64,000 nucleotides of DNA from Lagopus muta (lineage: Eukaryota > Chordata > Aves > Galliformes > Phasianidae). The notes beneath the pieces were generated by a model. That model ran no database searches. It was not told the origin of the DNA and was given only the letters and a program-made list of their open reading frames with translations. The position numbers were made by a program, and so were the translations under genes. Positions 12,301-27,300 of the stretch are shown piece after piece (the stretch's first letter is position 1; every line of letters begins with the position of its first letter). The stretch spans positions 2,790,001 through 2,854,000 of the forward strand of contig NC_064443.1 of assembly GCF_023343835.1 (NCBI RefSeq), written 5' to 3'.

Positions 12301-15300
12301 CCCGTTTGCAGAGCTTGATGCAAGCAGCACTGGCAACACAGACCAACAGCCCGAGGCATGGCTTCACTGAGAGCTTTTTCAACAAAGATGTGTGGAGCTG
12401 TCATGATTCCCAGCATGAGGCCACCAACGTGCTGAACACTCCAAGCACATCTACCTCTTCTCACCTCGGTCCCCACACACCCCTATTGCTCCTGCAGCAT
12501 CTCCCAGGGTATGCACATGGGGAAAGTAATGCCACGTGCAGCAACACTGTGCTTAAGAAACCAAAAGCCACTCACCCCTGAGCATCACTGTCCACCAGCA
12601 GCCGGACCAGTATTCCTGTCACAGCTACGAGGATCGGGTAATGGTCCACGCTCTCCAGTCCTACAGAAGGAAAAGTGTAAGGCAGAATCAGTGCTGCTGC
12701 ACAGCAGGTGGGATGGGGCTGCAGCCTTGGTGGCAGGATGCAGGGCTGTGGCTTTGATTCTGCAGGGGGCTGCAGGGGCCATGGGTTCCCACAAAAACAG
12801 GAGTTTTCCCCACTGATGAGCCCCAGGCTTGGGCACTGCTCTCCCAAGGGAGCATCTCTGCCTCTTCCAAGCCCCAGAAGGAGAAGGTGGTCTGTCCTCT
12901 GCCAAGCAGGCAGGAAGATCCAGCTGTTTTATGGTCAATAGGGGATGCTCACAACACAGTACCCAGAGCCTGCCTCTGCCAACAGGCAGAACAGGAAGAA
13001 GATAGCTGATGCTGGTGCAAACAGCTTGCCTCAGCAATTCAGTGCACCCTTTACAGAATCACAGAATGACCAGGCTTGGAAGGGACCTCAAGGATCATGA
13101 ATTTCCAACCCCCCAGCCACAGGCAGGGCTGTCAACCTCCATATTTAATGCTAGACCAGGCTACCCAAGGCCCCATCCAACCTGGCCTTGAACACCTGCA
13201 GGGACGGGGCATCCACAGCCTCTCTGGGCAGCTGTTCCAGCACCTCACCACTCTCTCTGTAAAGAACTTTCCCCTGACATCCAACCTAAATCTTCCCTCC
13301 CTCAACTTAAAACCATTTCCCCTCGTCCTACACATATCAACCCTTTCCAAGAGTTGATTCCCCTCCTGTTTGTAGGCTCCCTTTAGGTACTGAAAGGCTG
13401 CAATGAGGTCACCCCACAGCCTTCTGTTCTCCAGGCTGAACAAGCCCAGCTCCCTCAGCCTGTCTTTGCAGAGGAGGCACTCCAGCCCCCTGATCATCTT
13501 CATGGCTCTCCTCTGGACCCTCTCCAACAGCTCCATATCTTAAGAATTTACTCCACCCTTTACTCAACGCAATGCACAGCAACAAAGTTTGCTACCTACA
13601 CTGAAATCTGTCCAGGCCTCTGAGCCCTGCAGACAGCTCCAGTCTAACCCATGTCAGGTCAGTGCATCTCTCCAGCCACAGGCACAGCCCAGCTGCCACC
13701 TCTGCTGTGGACAACTAGAGCCATACAGCTGCTGATCCCACACCTCTGCAATGACCTTGGCCACCATGTGCCTGCTGTCTGAGGGCTTCCAGCATGTTCT
13801 CAACAGGGCAGAGGGATGGAGAGCTGATGCACAGACTCACCTGGCAGACGGAGGTTGACCACTCTGTCAAACAAATTCCTTTCAGCTGTCACACGGTTCA
13901 GCACCTGGTTCAAGAGCTGTGCAGGAAGAAGCAGAGAATGTCAGCACCTTGCACTTACATCTGTACTCCACCTGCAGATGCCAAGCTGCTTCTGTGCAAG
14001 CAGCTCTTTGGAAGCAGAGGGTCCAGCCACAGCTCATGAAGAGCTGGCTGTCAGCTGCTACTGGACAAGGCAGTGTCAGTGGGGCCGGGATGGCAGTGGC
14101 ACAGCCCTACCAGCCCCGAGGCACAGGAAAAGCACACAGAGCAACGTGCTTCTCTGCGTGACAGAGCATCACCACGGATGGAGATTTCTACACTGCAGGA
14201 ATCAGCTGCAGAGGCACTTAATCAACCACCATTAGCTCTCACCCACAACACAGTGGGATGAGCAGGGATGGCTCCAGGCCTGACACGCTCACTGTGAGCT
14301 GTGCAATCTCTGAGCAAAGCATCCCCTGCGTGGGCACAGCTCTGCAGTGTCAGCAGGGTGAGAGGCACGCTGCAGCGCGCTGCTCTCTGCTGACACTCCC
14401 CAAACTGCGAGCACTGAGGGCTGCTCACAGCCTCTCTGAGGAAACTCCTTCCCTCTCTGCCAAAGGCCAATACCTGGGCGAGCCTCCGAAGCAGCAGCTC
14501 CGACGATGGGCGATTCCAGTCCAGGAAGATCTCGGGGGCAAGAGTGACAGTCATCTCCAGCACGCGGAGCAGGCTGACCGATAGGTCGAAGCACGTGGCG
14601 CACACCTTCAGCTGGCGGCTGTCCACAAAGTTCCTTTCCAGGCGCTCTGCGGCCTGCTGGATCTAGAAAGAGACACCTTAACAAGGCCTCTTCCCAAAAG
14701 AAGGGCCACAAACCCCAGCCCGGTCCAGTTCCTGTACGTGCCAGGGAACGGCTGCACCCCCAGCCCTGAGATTCAAGTCCTGAGTCCTGCTGTTGTGGGA
14801 CAGTGGGTGCAGGGCGTGCAGCCCAGGGACGTGCTTACCTCCTGAATCATGCCAATGAACTCGGAGAAAGCCCAGTTCAGCTGGTTGAGGACGCTGTTCA
14901 GGAAGCTGGGGGCCAAGTCACAGTCGCTGTGGAGCAGGTCTGCCATGTGCCTCTGCAGCAGGGTGGAGGGACACGGCTCTGCGAGCAGACAGGGACAGCT
15001 CAGTGGCATGGACACAGAGTGGCCACAGATTTGGGGCAAGAGCAGGTAGGAGCTTGGCTCTGGGCTTGTTCCAGGGCCAGTGTGTGTGAGAGGCACCTAG
15101 AAAAACCCCTCCTCCTGCCCAGGGCCAGGCTGTGCCTCCAGTGGGCTCGGGCAGGCAGGGCTGCCAACACACTACACATGGCAATGTGCCCCCAGGGCCT
15201 GTAGCTGGGGAGTGTGGTCAGCCCCATGTGGGATGCTGGCCCCTGTAAGGGAGTAAAGGAGGAGGCACCCATGGGGTGCATGCTTCTCACTGGCAGATGA

Positions 15301-18300
15301 AGGCTTACAGAATCAGTAACAGCATGAGGGAAGGACAGCCAAGATCTAACTACAGACTAACATGCAAGGCTTGGAGAAAAGATCATGAACATCTTTACCA
15401 AGTACAGGGAAGAAGCACAACTACTTTCCCTACGAAAAGCTATCACTAAGAGCAGGTGAAAACTCCTGCTCAAAGGGCAGCAGGGGCAAAGGAAACACAC
15501 AGCATCCTCCAGCATGATCTCAGAGACTGAGCAGCCAGGCACAACTATACACTGCTCACTGGGAATAGAACTAGAGTGGGAAGGCAGGAGGCAGGCAGAG
15601 ATCATCAGCCTGGGTGGGAATGGGAGAAACGATACTGTAAATCTTCACAATGAGTCCAAGATTCTGCTGGGGTGGAGGACGTGCTGCTGCTCGGAGCCCT
15701 CACACTCCAGGCAGGCTTTGATCCTGGCCAAAAGCACATCTCTGGGGGGGATTTCATCAGGGCAAATGGCTTTGATGTCCTGTGCCCACGTACAGCTCAG
15801 GGGCTGCCTGAGTCAGATGGATTTTATGTACTCAGTGACCCTTTGTGGCTTCCTTGCCAAGGGCCCCCCTGAAGCTATGTAAGCCTTTGGCACTGAACAT
15901 GCCCTCGAGCAACATTTTACAGCCTAACTGTTCACAGCAGGAAGAATTCTAACTGGAGCTTGGTTCTCACTCGCTTCATTTAATAACTTTCCTCTTGCTG
16001 CCCCTCAGACGCTGCTCTCCATTTACCCCCTGCAGTCAGCCATGATTTCGGACCTCCATCACAGCCCCGAGTTGCTCCTGAGGCAGGAACAGCTCCAGTC
16101 CCAGCAGCCTGTCTGTCACAGGCTGTCACATCCATGCTCCTGTGCCACCATCCCAAGCCTCACCAGCTCTCCCAGATTTTCTGTGGAGAGGTGGAGTTGT
16201 TAAGTGCCCTCAGCATCCAAACCACAAATAGGAGGCAGATTTGCACAAAAGCATAATGTGTTGTTTTGTTCTCTTTTCCTCCCCTTGCAATTGCTGTTGT
16301 GTAATTCATTCCTTTGGCCACGCATCAAGCTGCTTTTTCTTTGTTGCTGTTCTTGTTCTCTTTTTTTTTTGTCTGAAAAGATTAAGCTAGGATTTCAGCT
16401 GAAGGATAACCTTTGTCAGAACTGTGGTTTGTGATCCTCAGGAGCTCACTGGCTGCAAGGTGCAAGCAGAGAAGTCCAGCAGGCAGCACCACAGCTCACT
16501 CTGTTTTCTTCTGTTGGTGACAGACCACAGCACACAGAGCACCCTGAGCAGACAACACTAAGCGAGGGGGTTTGTCTGTGAGTGAGGACTGGGAGAAAAA
16601 GCCTGATCACAGAAAATAAAGACTACAAGTACCAGCACCACCACCGCAAACCGCAGCTGTGCTGTGCAGCTCTGCCTCCTCCACCAACACTTCAAGCCAA
16701 GGCAGTTCCCAAAATGAGCTGCCCAGCCAAAGCCTACCTCAGCTGAAGGCAGTTTGAAGGATGATTTTCTGCTTGTAGTAACTTGCTTTTCCCTGACTTC
16801 TGGCCAATGGCTATTTCCTCATGGTGTTTTTCCAATAAGTGGTGTGAATTTGCTCCAAGCCTCCAGTTCCAGGTTCTTAAATGCTTTCCTTGCTTCTGGC
16901 AGAGGCTGTGCCAGTTCATAAGAGCACTAAGAAGTGGTGCTGCTTGTCAGAGTTTTGGACTTTTTCTAAGTCTTTAGCTAACTCCAGGTGCACCAGTTTG
17001 GCCTTTATTGATCCCAGGAGGAGCATGAGTCTTAATTACACCGTGACCATGCTGAAAGCCATGGAAGGAACTTGCCCTCAGCCACAACAAGAGTGGCTGC
17101 TCTCCTGCATGAGCTCCCAGACTGGGATCACCAAGGGGCAAACATCACTGTATCCAGAATCCTAACCCTGCAGTCAGACCCCTGCATTCTCCTCCATTTA
17201 ACAAGATGCTCACCTGCATTGAGGGGTTTCCTCCCCACACCCCACTCAGCACTGCCCTCCTGGGTATGAGCACAGCTCTTACGTTGGCTGTAGGAGAGGA
17301 GTAGGAGTGCCAGGAGTCTATGGTGACCTGCTGACGTGGTTACCTTCTCAATCTTGGCAACAGAACATCATCAGGATTTCTAAAACTTGTAACTCCTTCA
17401 TACGAAAGCCACTCGATCTTGGCTTAGCCTTCATTATGGCAGATGAACATCAGTCATTGGAACTGAAATTGGTGGTTTTCCAAGGCCAGAAATTATGATC
17501 TCAATACATTTAATGTGGGCAACAGAGTGTGGCCCCAAACTGTCATAAATACAACTGATGTTTCCACAACAGGAACTTCCCCACAGAAAGGTGAGCAAAG
17601 CAGTCAGAGAAGGAAAAACAAAGTTCAAAGTGGGGAGAAATAATCTGTAAGGTTATCAGGCAGCCAGAAAACCCCAGAACTGCAGCAAACCTCTCAGGTA
17701 GAAAGTTCTCTGAGGCCATGGTGAAGTACAGACAAAAGCTAAGATGAGAAGGGCAAAACAGGGACAAACATAGCCAGCAGTGGAAGAAAACAAGGAGAAA
17801 GGAGGTAATAGAAGGAAAAGACAAAAAGGAAACGTTCAGGACTAAGCTGGCTACACACACGGTTTCTTTAACTACAGGAAGTAACAGAATTATTTAGAAA
17901 AGTAGCAATAAGAGAAAGTCAAACAGCAAGAAGCCATTAGCAGATAGACTTAAAAATTAATAAAGCAGATAAAGTGGAAGCATTCAATTCAACCAGAGTT
18001 CCTACTGGTTGACTGTGAAGAAGCAGGGTCATGTACTTTCATTACAGGAAGATAATTATGTACTTTATGGTTTGCTAACGACCTGGCAAGATCTATAACA
18101 GGGCTCTTGGTGAGACCTCTTGGTCAGTGCCCTGGGTGATGTATGTGTGAGGCTCCAGGCATCAGCAGAGCTGGGAGCAATGGGCCGGATGGAGGAGCAG
18201 AGCAGCTCCACCCTGCACTGACCTGACTTCTCAAAAGGAGCCAGATGTAAATGTGACCGTCTGGCAGATGGAGCAGCAGTGACAGATGTAAAGCTGGGGG

Positions 18301-21300
18301 TGCAGGAAACCCCATCCCTGGTAATGCATCAGGGAGCTCCACGAAAACAGGCTGCTGGATCTGTGAGCAGCATGTTAGATGGGAAGGGGACACAGGGACA
18401 AAAAGCCTTCCTGAACAACACTCAGAGGCCGCCCTGTTTTCCACATCATTCAGAAGGATGAAGAAGGGAGATTGCATAAACACTTTTGAGGAAGGGAAGG
18501 TTGCAATGTACACCCAGCAGAGCAAGGCAGCAGCAGCAGAAGACAGGAGATGAGGTTAGGTATGTTCCCACCAAGGGAATGTTCCCACCTGGCTGTGTTC
18601 TCAGTTAAGGGTTTATTTCTGAGAGCGAGGAACTACCACTGTGAAGGCCCACACAGTTAAATTAACACAAGCCAATTATTTTGGCTTTAGGCTGGCTGCA
18701 GAAGCCGGCCCAGACAAACAGGGATTTCTTTCAGCTCAGCAGTTTGGCCTGCTGTCCCTGGCAACGCTCAAATTGCAGCAAGGTGAGGACAGATAGGTGG
18801 GAAGGCAAGGGCACAACTTCTCCTTTCCTGGGTGGTATCTCAAGGACACCTTTAAGTCCCATGTCCCTTTTCAACGAAACCAGCACTCCTTATTGATTCA
18901 GCTGCACCTTAAAATAGCAGTCCCAAGAGCAAGTCCCCAGCAGCCTGCCCAGCCCAGACTGCGCTCAGACTGTGCGGAGCCATCCAAGGATGGATGCAGA
19001 GAGATCTCAAAAGCTGAGAAACTTTGATCCTGTCCCAAAGCCGTGCAGGACTGAGGGATCTTGGTGACCACCCCCTGGGACCGACAGCAGCTACCTGAGG
19101 GCTTGCTTTTGCAGGATGAGGGATAACCGTCAGGCCCCTGCCATGTGCAGCAGGGCTTCCCCATCATCCTCCAAGCATGAGAGGAACCCAAGCTGGCACA
19201 GCCTGCAGCAAACCTCTGACCCAAGAGGCAACGCTGATACAAACGGGAACGAGAGCAGGTTTGTAATGCAGCCCCAGAATCTGCCATGTGGGTACCAGAC
19301 TCTCTGGCATCTCCCAGGGATGTGACTGAGAAAAGGGATCGCTGCATGAACCCTCTGTCCCATAAAAGAAGGCTCTCTCTACACAGAACCGGGGAAGGAG
19401 GGAACTCTCTAAAGCTACTGCACCAGACAGGAGAGGGCCACACAACAAACTTACTCTGGAAACTAGCAACAGAGAGATCTCCTGGGCACACACAGGCAGG
19501 AGAAAGAAAAAGAACAAGAATGCCATTAAAATAGAGACAGGAGTTCTCCACACCAGAAGGGGCATTCAGTGCACCTCCACACACCCCCAGCCTACATCAG
19601 GCTGCAGTACCCTCTGTCCCCCATCCCTGAGCAGCTCTCCTGCACAGTCTGGCACAAAGCCTTTTCCACAGAAGAGAGGAATCAGGATCATATCCAGACT
19701 GGCCAAGAGTCTGCACAGGTGAAGCAGAAGATGCTCACAAAAGCTACCTCCTTCCCATGTCTTTTCCAGATGTAGCAGATCTGAGGGTCTCCTCAGTTTG
19801 GCAATAGAACTGATAACTGAAATGCCAAGCCAAAGGCAAGACAGGCTCTGCCAGGCCCCAAGAGAGAAGCCTGTTTAAAACATTCCTTACTTCTGACTTT
19901 GTCCAGTGCCCTGCCTCCTTGGACACCCGCTCCCTCTTACAGTGCACCTGCTGTTAGGACAGCTCTCCTTTTGCACCCTTTGTAAACCTGAATGCCACTC
20001 CCCTGCCCCACTCACTCTGCAGGCTGGGGAGGCTGGCATCCTCAGGCTTGGTTTTCAGCAAGTGTGGGAGCCGCGTGTATCTGTATCCAAAGCCACAGCC
20101 CTGCCAAAAGAGATGAGGAAAGATCTTAGAGGACGGAGAACGGCTAGGTTTTGCTGCTACTGGAAAGCAAAATGCTCAGTGTCCACCCAAGCCCCAGGCA
20201 GTGAGAGGGCAGGGATGCTCACCCTCCACAGCCTGACGAGGATCCAGTTGGTCTGCGCCCAGGGCCGCTGCTCGTAGGGAGCCAGGAGGTTCTTCATCAT
20301 GGAGATCCGCCTGCATGACAGAACACATAGGTCAGCTGCAAAGGGTCTGGGGACAGGGGAACAAATGGGACTTATGGCAGAACTCATGGAGCTGGGGCAG
20401 AGCAACACACCGGTGCATTAGAGAAAGGAGGCTCCCCCAAATCAACTCCAGCACCCTGCTGCAGCTCCTCTATCCCCGCAGTGCTTGGCAGCCTGCCTGC
20501 TCACTCCAAGCCTTGCCACCCAGCCCAGCCCTGCCCCAGGAATAGGCAGGGCAGCACTTACTGCTCTTCTGGGATCCTCTCTACAGCACGCAGCGAGTGG
20601 GGGTAGCAGACATAGCTGGCCAGTGCCTGCATCAGGGAGTCCCGGATGTCTGTGGAGCAAAGAGAAGGAGCTAGGACAGACATCCAAGGACACACGGTGT
20701 GCCACAGGGCACCTGAACACCAGAGGCTGGGAGGGACCAGCCCTCACTAACAACAGACCCTCTCTGGACATGTTCTGAGGAAGAACCCGCTTTGCAGATG
20801 ATGCCAAATCAGTGGCACCAGTTGATGTGCTGAATGGCTGGACTGCTAGAGGAATGTGGATGGGCTGGAGAAATGGGACAGCATGAACCTTATGAAATTC
20901 AGAAAGAACAAATGCTGACTCCCAGGTGTGAGAAGGAAGAATCTCTTGCAGTGGTACAGGCAGGGACTGCCTGGGTGCAGAACAGCACTGCAGAGAGCAA
21001 CCAGAGCTGGAAGCAGACAGTAACCTGAGCTTGGGCTAGCAGTATGCCCTGGCAGAAAAGGAGGCCAATAGCATCCTCTGCTGCATTAAAAGAATGCAGC
21101 CAGGAGATCGAGAGAAGTGATTAACTCCCTTTAATTAGCTCTCATTAGACCAGAGGCAGTGCACCCAGTTTTGAAATCCTCAAAATAAAATAAGCAGACT
21201 AGAGTTCAGCAGAGCGCTGCTAATATGGCCAACGTGCCCTGGAAGGAAGTGCTAAGGGAGCTGGGTTTGTTCACCATGGATTAGAAAGCTATAGGGAAGC

Positions 21301-24300
21301 TAACAGTAGCTTGCAAAGAGATTTATCAGGAAGGTAAGAGGTTATCACTAAGATGCAGTTCACAACTGTGGTTATACACCACTGATGGTATATAGTGAGA
21401 GGCAAGACAGAACGGACATAAAACAAGAGAGGTTCACACTGGATATAAGGAAAAATGTTTTCTCCATGAGGACAGTAAAGCAGTGAGACAAGTTGCTCAG
21501 AGAGGCTCTGTGTTGTGCAGTTTTCATCCTTTGAGGCTTTCAAGACCAGACAAATAAAGCCTGAGCCCCAGTCCAGCATCACAGCTGACCCTGTAGAGGA
21601 CGGTCGAGAGCCCTCCTGAGGTTCTCTCCAATCTGAATAGCCCTGCGGTTTCTGACTGACCCATGCTTGCAGTTAGAAAAGCATCTGCACCCTTTGTGCA
21701 GAGGGAAGGTCAGCCATGAGATGGGAGAGTCTGAAGGATAACACTTGCTCAAAGCAGCAGATACTGGAAAACACACAGCTACAGACAGCACCAGATTAAA
21801 AAATGCTGTTGTCAAAAGGTATTCAGATTACAGCCAAAGCCTGAAGTTCCAACAGTGCTCTCTTCAGGAAAAACTGAAGAAGTATCCATGAAGCCACAAC
21901 CGGCTGTGTGTGCTCTTCTGCTGAGGGTTAATGCTCCACATTGGAGGCACAGAAAGGCACTGTGCAAGTGCTGTGTCCTGAGTCTCCCTCTTGAGCCCAC
22001 TGTCTCTTCTGTCTTTAGTTGGGTGAAGGTATTCCTAAACAACTGACTCCCTGCTACAGTTTGCAGAGTATTTCTTGATCTAATTCTGTGCAGCCAGCCA
22101 GCGACTTCAAATCCTTTTAATTTCACAGAAATTTCACAGAATGGCCAGGGTTGGAAGGGACCTCAAGGATCATGAATCTCCAACCCCCCTGCCACATGCA
22201 GGGCCACCAACCTCCACGTTAAATGCTAAACGCTAAACCAGGCTGCCCAGGGCCCCATCCAACCTGGCCTTGAACACCACCAAGGACGGGGCATCCACAG
22301 CCTCTCTGGGCAGCTGTTCCAGCACCTCACCACTCTCCGGGTAAAGAATTTCTCCCTGATGTCCGACCTAAATCTCCCCTCCCTCAACTTAAAACCATTT
22401 CCCCTCGTCCTACACATATCAACCCTTTCAAAGAGTTGATTCCCCTCCTGTCTGTAGGCTCCCTTCAGGTATTGAAAGGCTGTAATGAGGTCACCCCACA
22501 GCCTCCTTTTCTCCAGGCTGAACAAGCCCAGCTCCCTCAGCCTGTCCTCATAGTGGAGCTGCTCCAGTCCCCTGATCATCCTAGTGGCCCTCCTCTGGAC
22601 CCTCTCCAACAGCTCCCTGTCTTTCTTGTACTGCAGGCTCCACACCTGGACACAGTACTCCAGATGGGGCCTCACAAGAGCAGAGTAGAGGGGGACAATC
22701 ACCTCCCTGTCCCTGCTGGCCACCCCTCTTTTGATGGACCCCAGGAGACCATTTGCCCTCTGAGCCTCAAGAGCACACTGTTGGCTCATATTAAGTTTTT
22801 CATCTATCAGGACCCCCAGGTCCTTCTCCACAGGGCTGCTTTCAAGGACCACTCCATCCAGCCTGTATGGATGCCTGGGATTCCTCCGGCCCAAGTGCAA
22901 GCTCACCTAGCCAACCTGCACAGAATGAAAGGAGCACACAAGCATTTCTGGGGCTCTGCTGAGGATGCAACAGCTGTCAGCAGATGACAAGCAGCCTCCT
23001 GTTCTGCAATAGAAAAGTGTGCCTACAGCCTTAGTTTAATCTCTTAGCAAGACAGTGTCATCTAAAGGATGAGGGGAAAGCAGCTTCTGGAGGAGGAGCA
23101 GAGTCACTTCTAAATCCAGATGACAGGGATGAGAAAAGGACTCTTGATTCTTCCTGAGAATGCAGGATAAACACGCCTTCAGAAATAGCTACTGAATTAA
23201 GCAGAACTCAGAGCAGTTAGAGCCAAGTGTGTGAACCAAACTGGTTTCCAGGCAGCTGGAACTAGGCATGTTGAATCATTCTGCCTTTAGGATCTACCCA
23301 GGCATCACAAAGGGTCATACACTCAAGGACCTTCACAGAGACACACTGAGCTGATGAAGGAGAAACACTTCAATCTCTGTCTCCAAATGCAGTAGTTTCC
23401 CTGCAGACTTGACTGAATCAAAACAAGAGTCAAGCTGAACAGGGAGCATTGGTTTGAGAGCAAATAGTCCACTCAGCACGATGTTGGGTTTCTCCAGAAG
23501 CCCAAGTCAAGCCCCAAACTCAGAGAACTACAGGCAGAAGCATGCATGCACAGATGAGCATTTTTGTACAAGTCTGTGTGCTCCTCATGTTAGCAAAAGT
23601 TCATTGTGAATTGAAGGATTCCTGTATATGGCCCATCTGTATCTGCATCTGTGTGCCTACTCCTACTACAGCTCAGGAAAAACAGAGGCTTGCTGCCCCA
23701 GTCAGCAGGGAGAGCATCCCTGTGCCTAGGCAGCTAAGGAGAAGCCCCAGACTAATGTGCAAGTAACTGGGATCTGAGCCTTGCTCTCAAAGGGGCACCC
23801 TAGGTCATCTACCTAACCCTGAATTAAGCAGGACACGTGGGGTAACGGCAGTGTTCAGCTTCTCTTTGCCTGAGGAGGTACAGAGCACTCAGTGAGTTCA
23901 GCAGACAGATCCTAGATAGATAGATACATCCCAGATCACTGAGCCACTGGCAGTGGGGCCAGCCAGGCCTGCAACGTATCACCCCAAAGAAAAGGAGAGC
24001 ACCATTACCTGTGCCCACAATCCTTGAGTCAGCAAAGTGTTTGGCCAGGATGGCAGCGAGGCGCATCAGGGTTTCCTCATAGCCTGTGAAGAGAAGGAGG
24101 GAGCAGGAGTCACATAACGACCCAGTGGGCAGACCTGTGGTCCTGCAACAGGACGGGCAATGGGATGAGTTCCTGCAGCAGCTAACTCTGCAGCTTTCTT
24201 GCCTGTCCAACTGTCAAAACAAACAGCTGGGAAAACATGTATCTGCAACACAGTTTCCAGCCTTATCATGTAGCCTGAAGCAGTTACTCAGAGAAAGGCA

Positions 24301-27300
24301 GAACCAAAAAAACAAGCAACTGTGGCAGATGACAAGGGAGAGAAGTCTAATGCAGAAGGGGCTGAGCAACACAAATAGCACACTAGATCTATGCATAGAA
24401 GCTGTGTCCAGTCTGCAGGCCCTGAAGCAGTAGATCTATTGCTGTTTAGTTCTACTGCTCCCTGCACAGCTTCCAATTAATGGGCACTTTTTAGCTACGC
24501 CTTGTTGAATGGAACAGCAGCTCTTGCCTTCGCAGGCTCTGGAAAGCCTAAGGACTGCTAGAGTGATGTAGGTAGGAAAAGCATGAACAGACTAAATCCA
24601 GCTGAACACAGACACCTGGCATGAAGTGGGTGTCCATCTCCACATCCAAATCCCACCAGGAACTGAAAACAGCCCCGGTTCCTGCAGTCATGGCATGAAT
24701 CCCCCCACCCAGCCAGCCAGTGGCAAACATGGTCAGGACAATGACATCTTCCTGCATCCCAACCCATTCCCAATGCCTCCTTGGAAACACGCAGCTGCCA
24801 ATGATTTTCAGTACAGCTAATGCTGTGACAGCTGTGGGCAAGGCACAGGCACCCCACCTAAGTTCAGTAAAGGGCATAGGTCATCAATGGGCACCTACCC
24901 AAGGAACAGCATTCAGCACTTGCCCCACATCGCACAGACAGCACAAACTGAAGGATAGCACGGCCAGGGAAGGATACAGAAGGGATGCACAGCTACCAGT
25001 ACATCACAGGGATGGGGCTTTACTTAGGTCTTACCAGGCCAAAACTAGCAAGGCCTCCCCTTCCCCTTACCTGGAAGTTCCTCCATGCTATTGACAGGAC
25101 TGAAGTAGTTCTTGAGTGCGCTGTAGCTGTTCATAGCCACGCTGAGGTAGAACTCTGGCATGAAAGCAAAAAGCGAGCCTGTCCTGTCACCATGCTCAAT
25201 GGTGCGGATGCACACTCTCAGCAGCCAGTAGATATCCTGCATCTTCTCCTGCCAGGGAGAACACAGCACTCCCCAGTCAGTTCAGAGCACAGCTATCACC
25301 AGCATGAGAGCAGGTGAGCAGTGGCTTTGTCTCACTGAGTCCTGAATCCCTTCAGGATCTATTCTTTTCTAGGGAATATGAGACCACATTGCCTGATTGC
25401 AAAAAAACATGTGTTAGTTTCTATCCTGAGTGCAGTGTCTGAAGGAAGGCAGGCACTAGCAATCCTGGCATAAATCTGGCAGAAAGAAACCTCAGCCACT
25501 GTAGGAATTAACACACAGAAACTGGCAGAGAGCTCACACCAACTCAGACCCCTGCAATGGGTGGCCACAGCCTTTTGACTTCCATGCCAGTCACTCAGCC
25601 ACATTCCCCATCTGGCGCAGCGTTGGCTTCCTGCTTCTCTAGCAAAGCTCTGGAGGTTCTAAATCAAAACCAGGAAATTTAAGGGCATCTATACAACTTT
25701 AAGCTCCTAAAATCAGTACCAACTAAGATGTAAGAAGAGGAAACGTTGTTTTATATCCTGTGATGCCAAGAAATGCGATGAACACTAGCAGTTTACATAA
25801 AAACAGATGGAAGAGAGTTACACTTCAAATGAAAAAACAACAACACCTCAGAGGTACAGATAAGTGATTCCATCTGCCTAGTTCCTCTCCTAAAGTATGC
25901 CACTATCATCTTTGGGAGAGCTGTGTGAGTTTGTTCTGTAAATTACACCAAAGGGGAGAAAATCAACTGGATTGAATAAAAGACATCTTTGCCTCAACGC
26001 CGGCACACACCTCAGCTCAAGTGTTGTTTTCAACAGTTATGATCAGCAATCGTGCAGACAACGTTAAGGTAAAGAGAGCTGTGTTTGATTTTATTAAGAG
26101 CTGATAATCTAAAAACATTATCTCAGGTATTGCTAAGATGGAAGAAAGCTTACAGCAAGAGGATGGAGAGATGTGTGACAGACAAATAGTGCCTTAACAA
26201 GATAAGCCGAAATGGTCTCCCCCTGGGGTGTTCTGAAGATGGCATTATCTACCTCAAAACTACGGATGTTCTGCCCTTCCTTTCATCTAACATCAAATCC
26301 CACAGCTCACAATAAACGCACGGTGAATTCCCCAGAGGACACAGCAGCCTCTCCTGCATTCTGACACCTCAGCACAGAGCAGGACTTCCCCGCTGGGCAG
26401 AGAGCAGATTCACTCCTTCTCTCCATCAGCAACACTCGTACAGATGTGTCCCTCCCCAGCACGCAGGCCACGTGGATGCTGGAGCCCACTGGGGATACAA
26501 TTCCATGGGCAAACAGCAGGTACCCATCCTTAATATGACAACAGGTCATCTAGAGACAAGAACGCTGTTTCTGCATGGGCTACTACAGTGATAACTGATA
26601 TGCACTGGGAAAGCCCTCCCTGTTTACATCCTGGGATATACGCTGCATGTTGAGAGAAAAGTGTCCTACTCCCCAGAACAAAGAACATACAAACATAGAT
26701 GGGGTGAGGTAATGTGCAAGGGAACACCAGAGGAGATCTGCAGGGTGTAAGAGCATAAACTGCTTGTGAGAAAAGCAGGACCAGAGATGTTACACCAAAA
26801 GATGGTGAATGCGAGGAAGAAGGGACGACTTGTGCTAACAGTCAGTGTGGCACTAAATATAAAAAGCACTTGGAAACCAAGTGAAGAAGGGGAGAACATC
26901 TGAAAAGGAAACTCCTAAGGGCTGGGTGCTGGACATTCCAAGAAGTGAAGCCTTAGTGAGAACTCCCTGTGACAGCACAGCTCAGAGAAATGCTTCACAA
27001 TAGCTTCTCTGTCTTCTCAGCCTGCCCTAAGAACTGGATGTCCCTTTGGCCTGCATGCTTCTATCTGCACCACAGAGACTTGACTCCCCAAGGAAAAGCC
27101 TACAGCACCACACAAAGCTCAGAACAGACTGGGCTGTGTTCTAATGTACCAACCCTGGGGCAGGAGGGAGTCCTGGCCTGAGAAGGAGTCCCAGTGCACA
27201 AAGGCACAAACAAGGCCTGGAGATCATCAGCATTGCTCCAGCACACCAGCAAAAATATCACTTGTGACATGTGAGCTGAGCAGCACAGATACAGAGGCAC

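Noticed and set aside
22226-22906. Host protein gene in RNF123 intron 28
   Set aside because: The 226-codon frame is the C-terminal part of CR1 ORF2 with the CR1 3' tail beside it.
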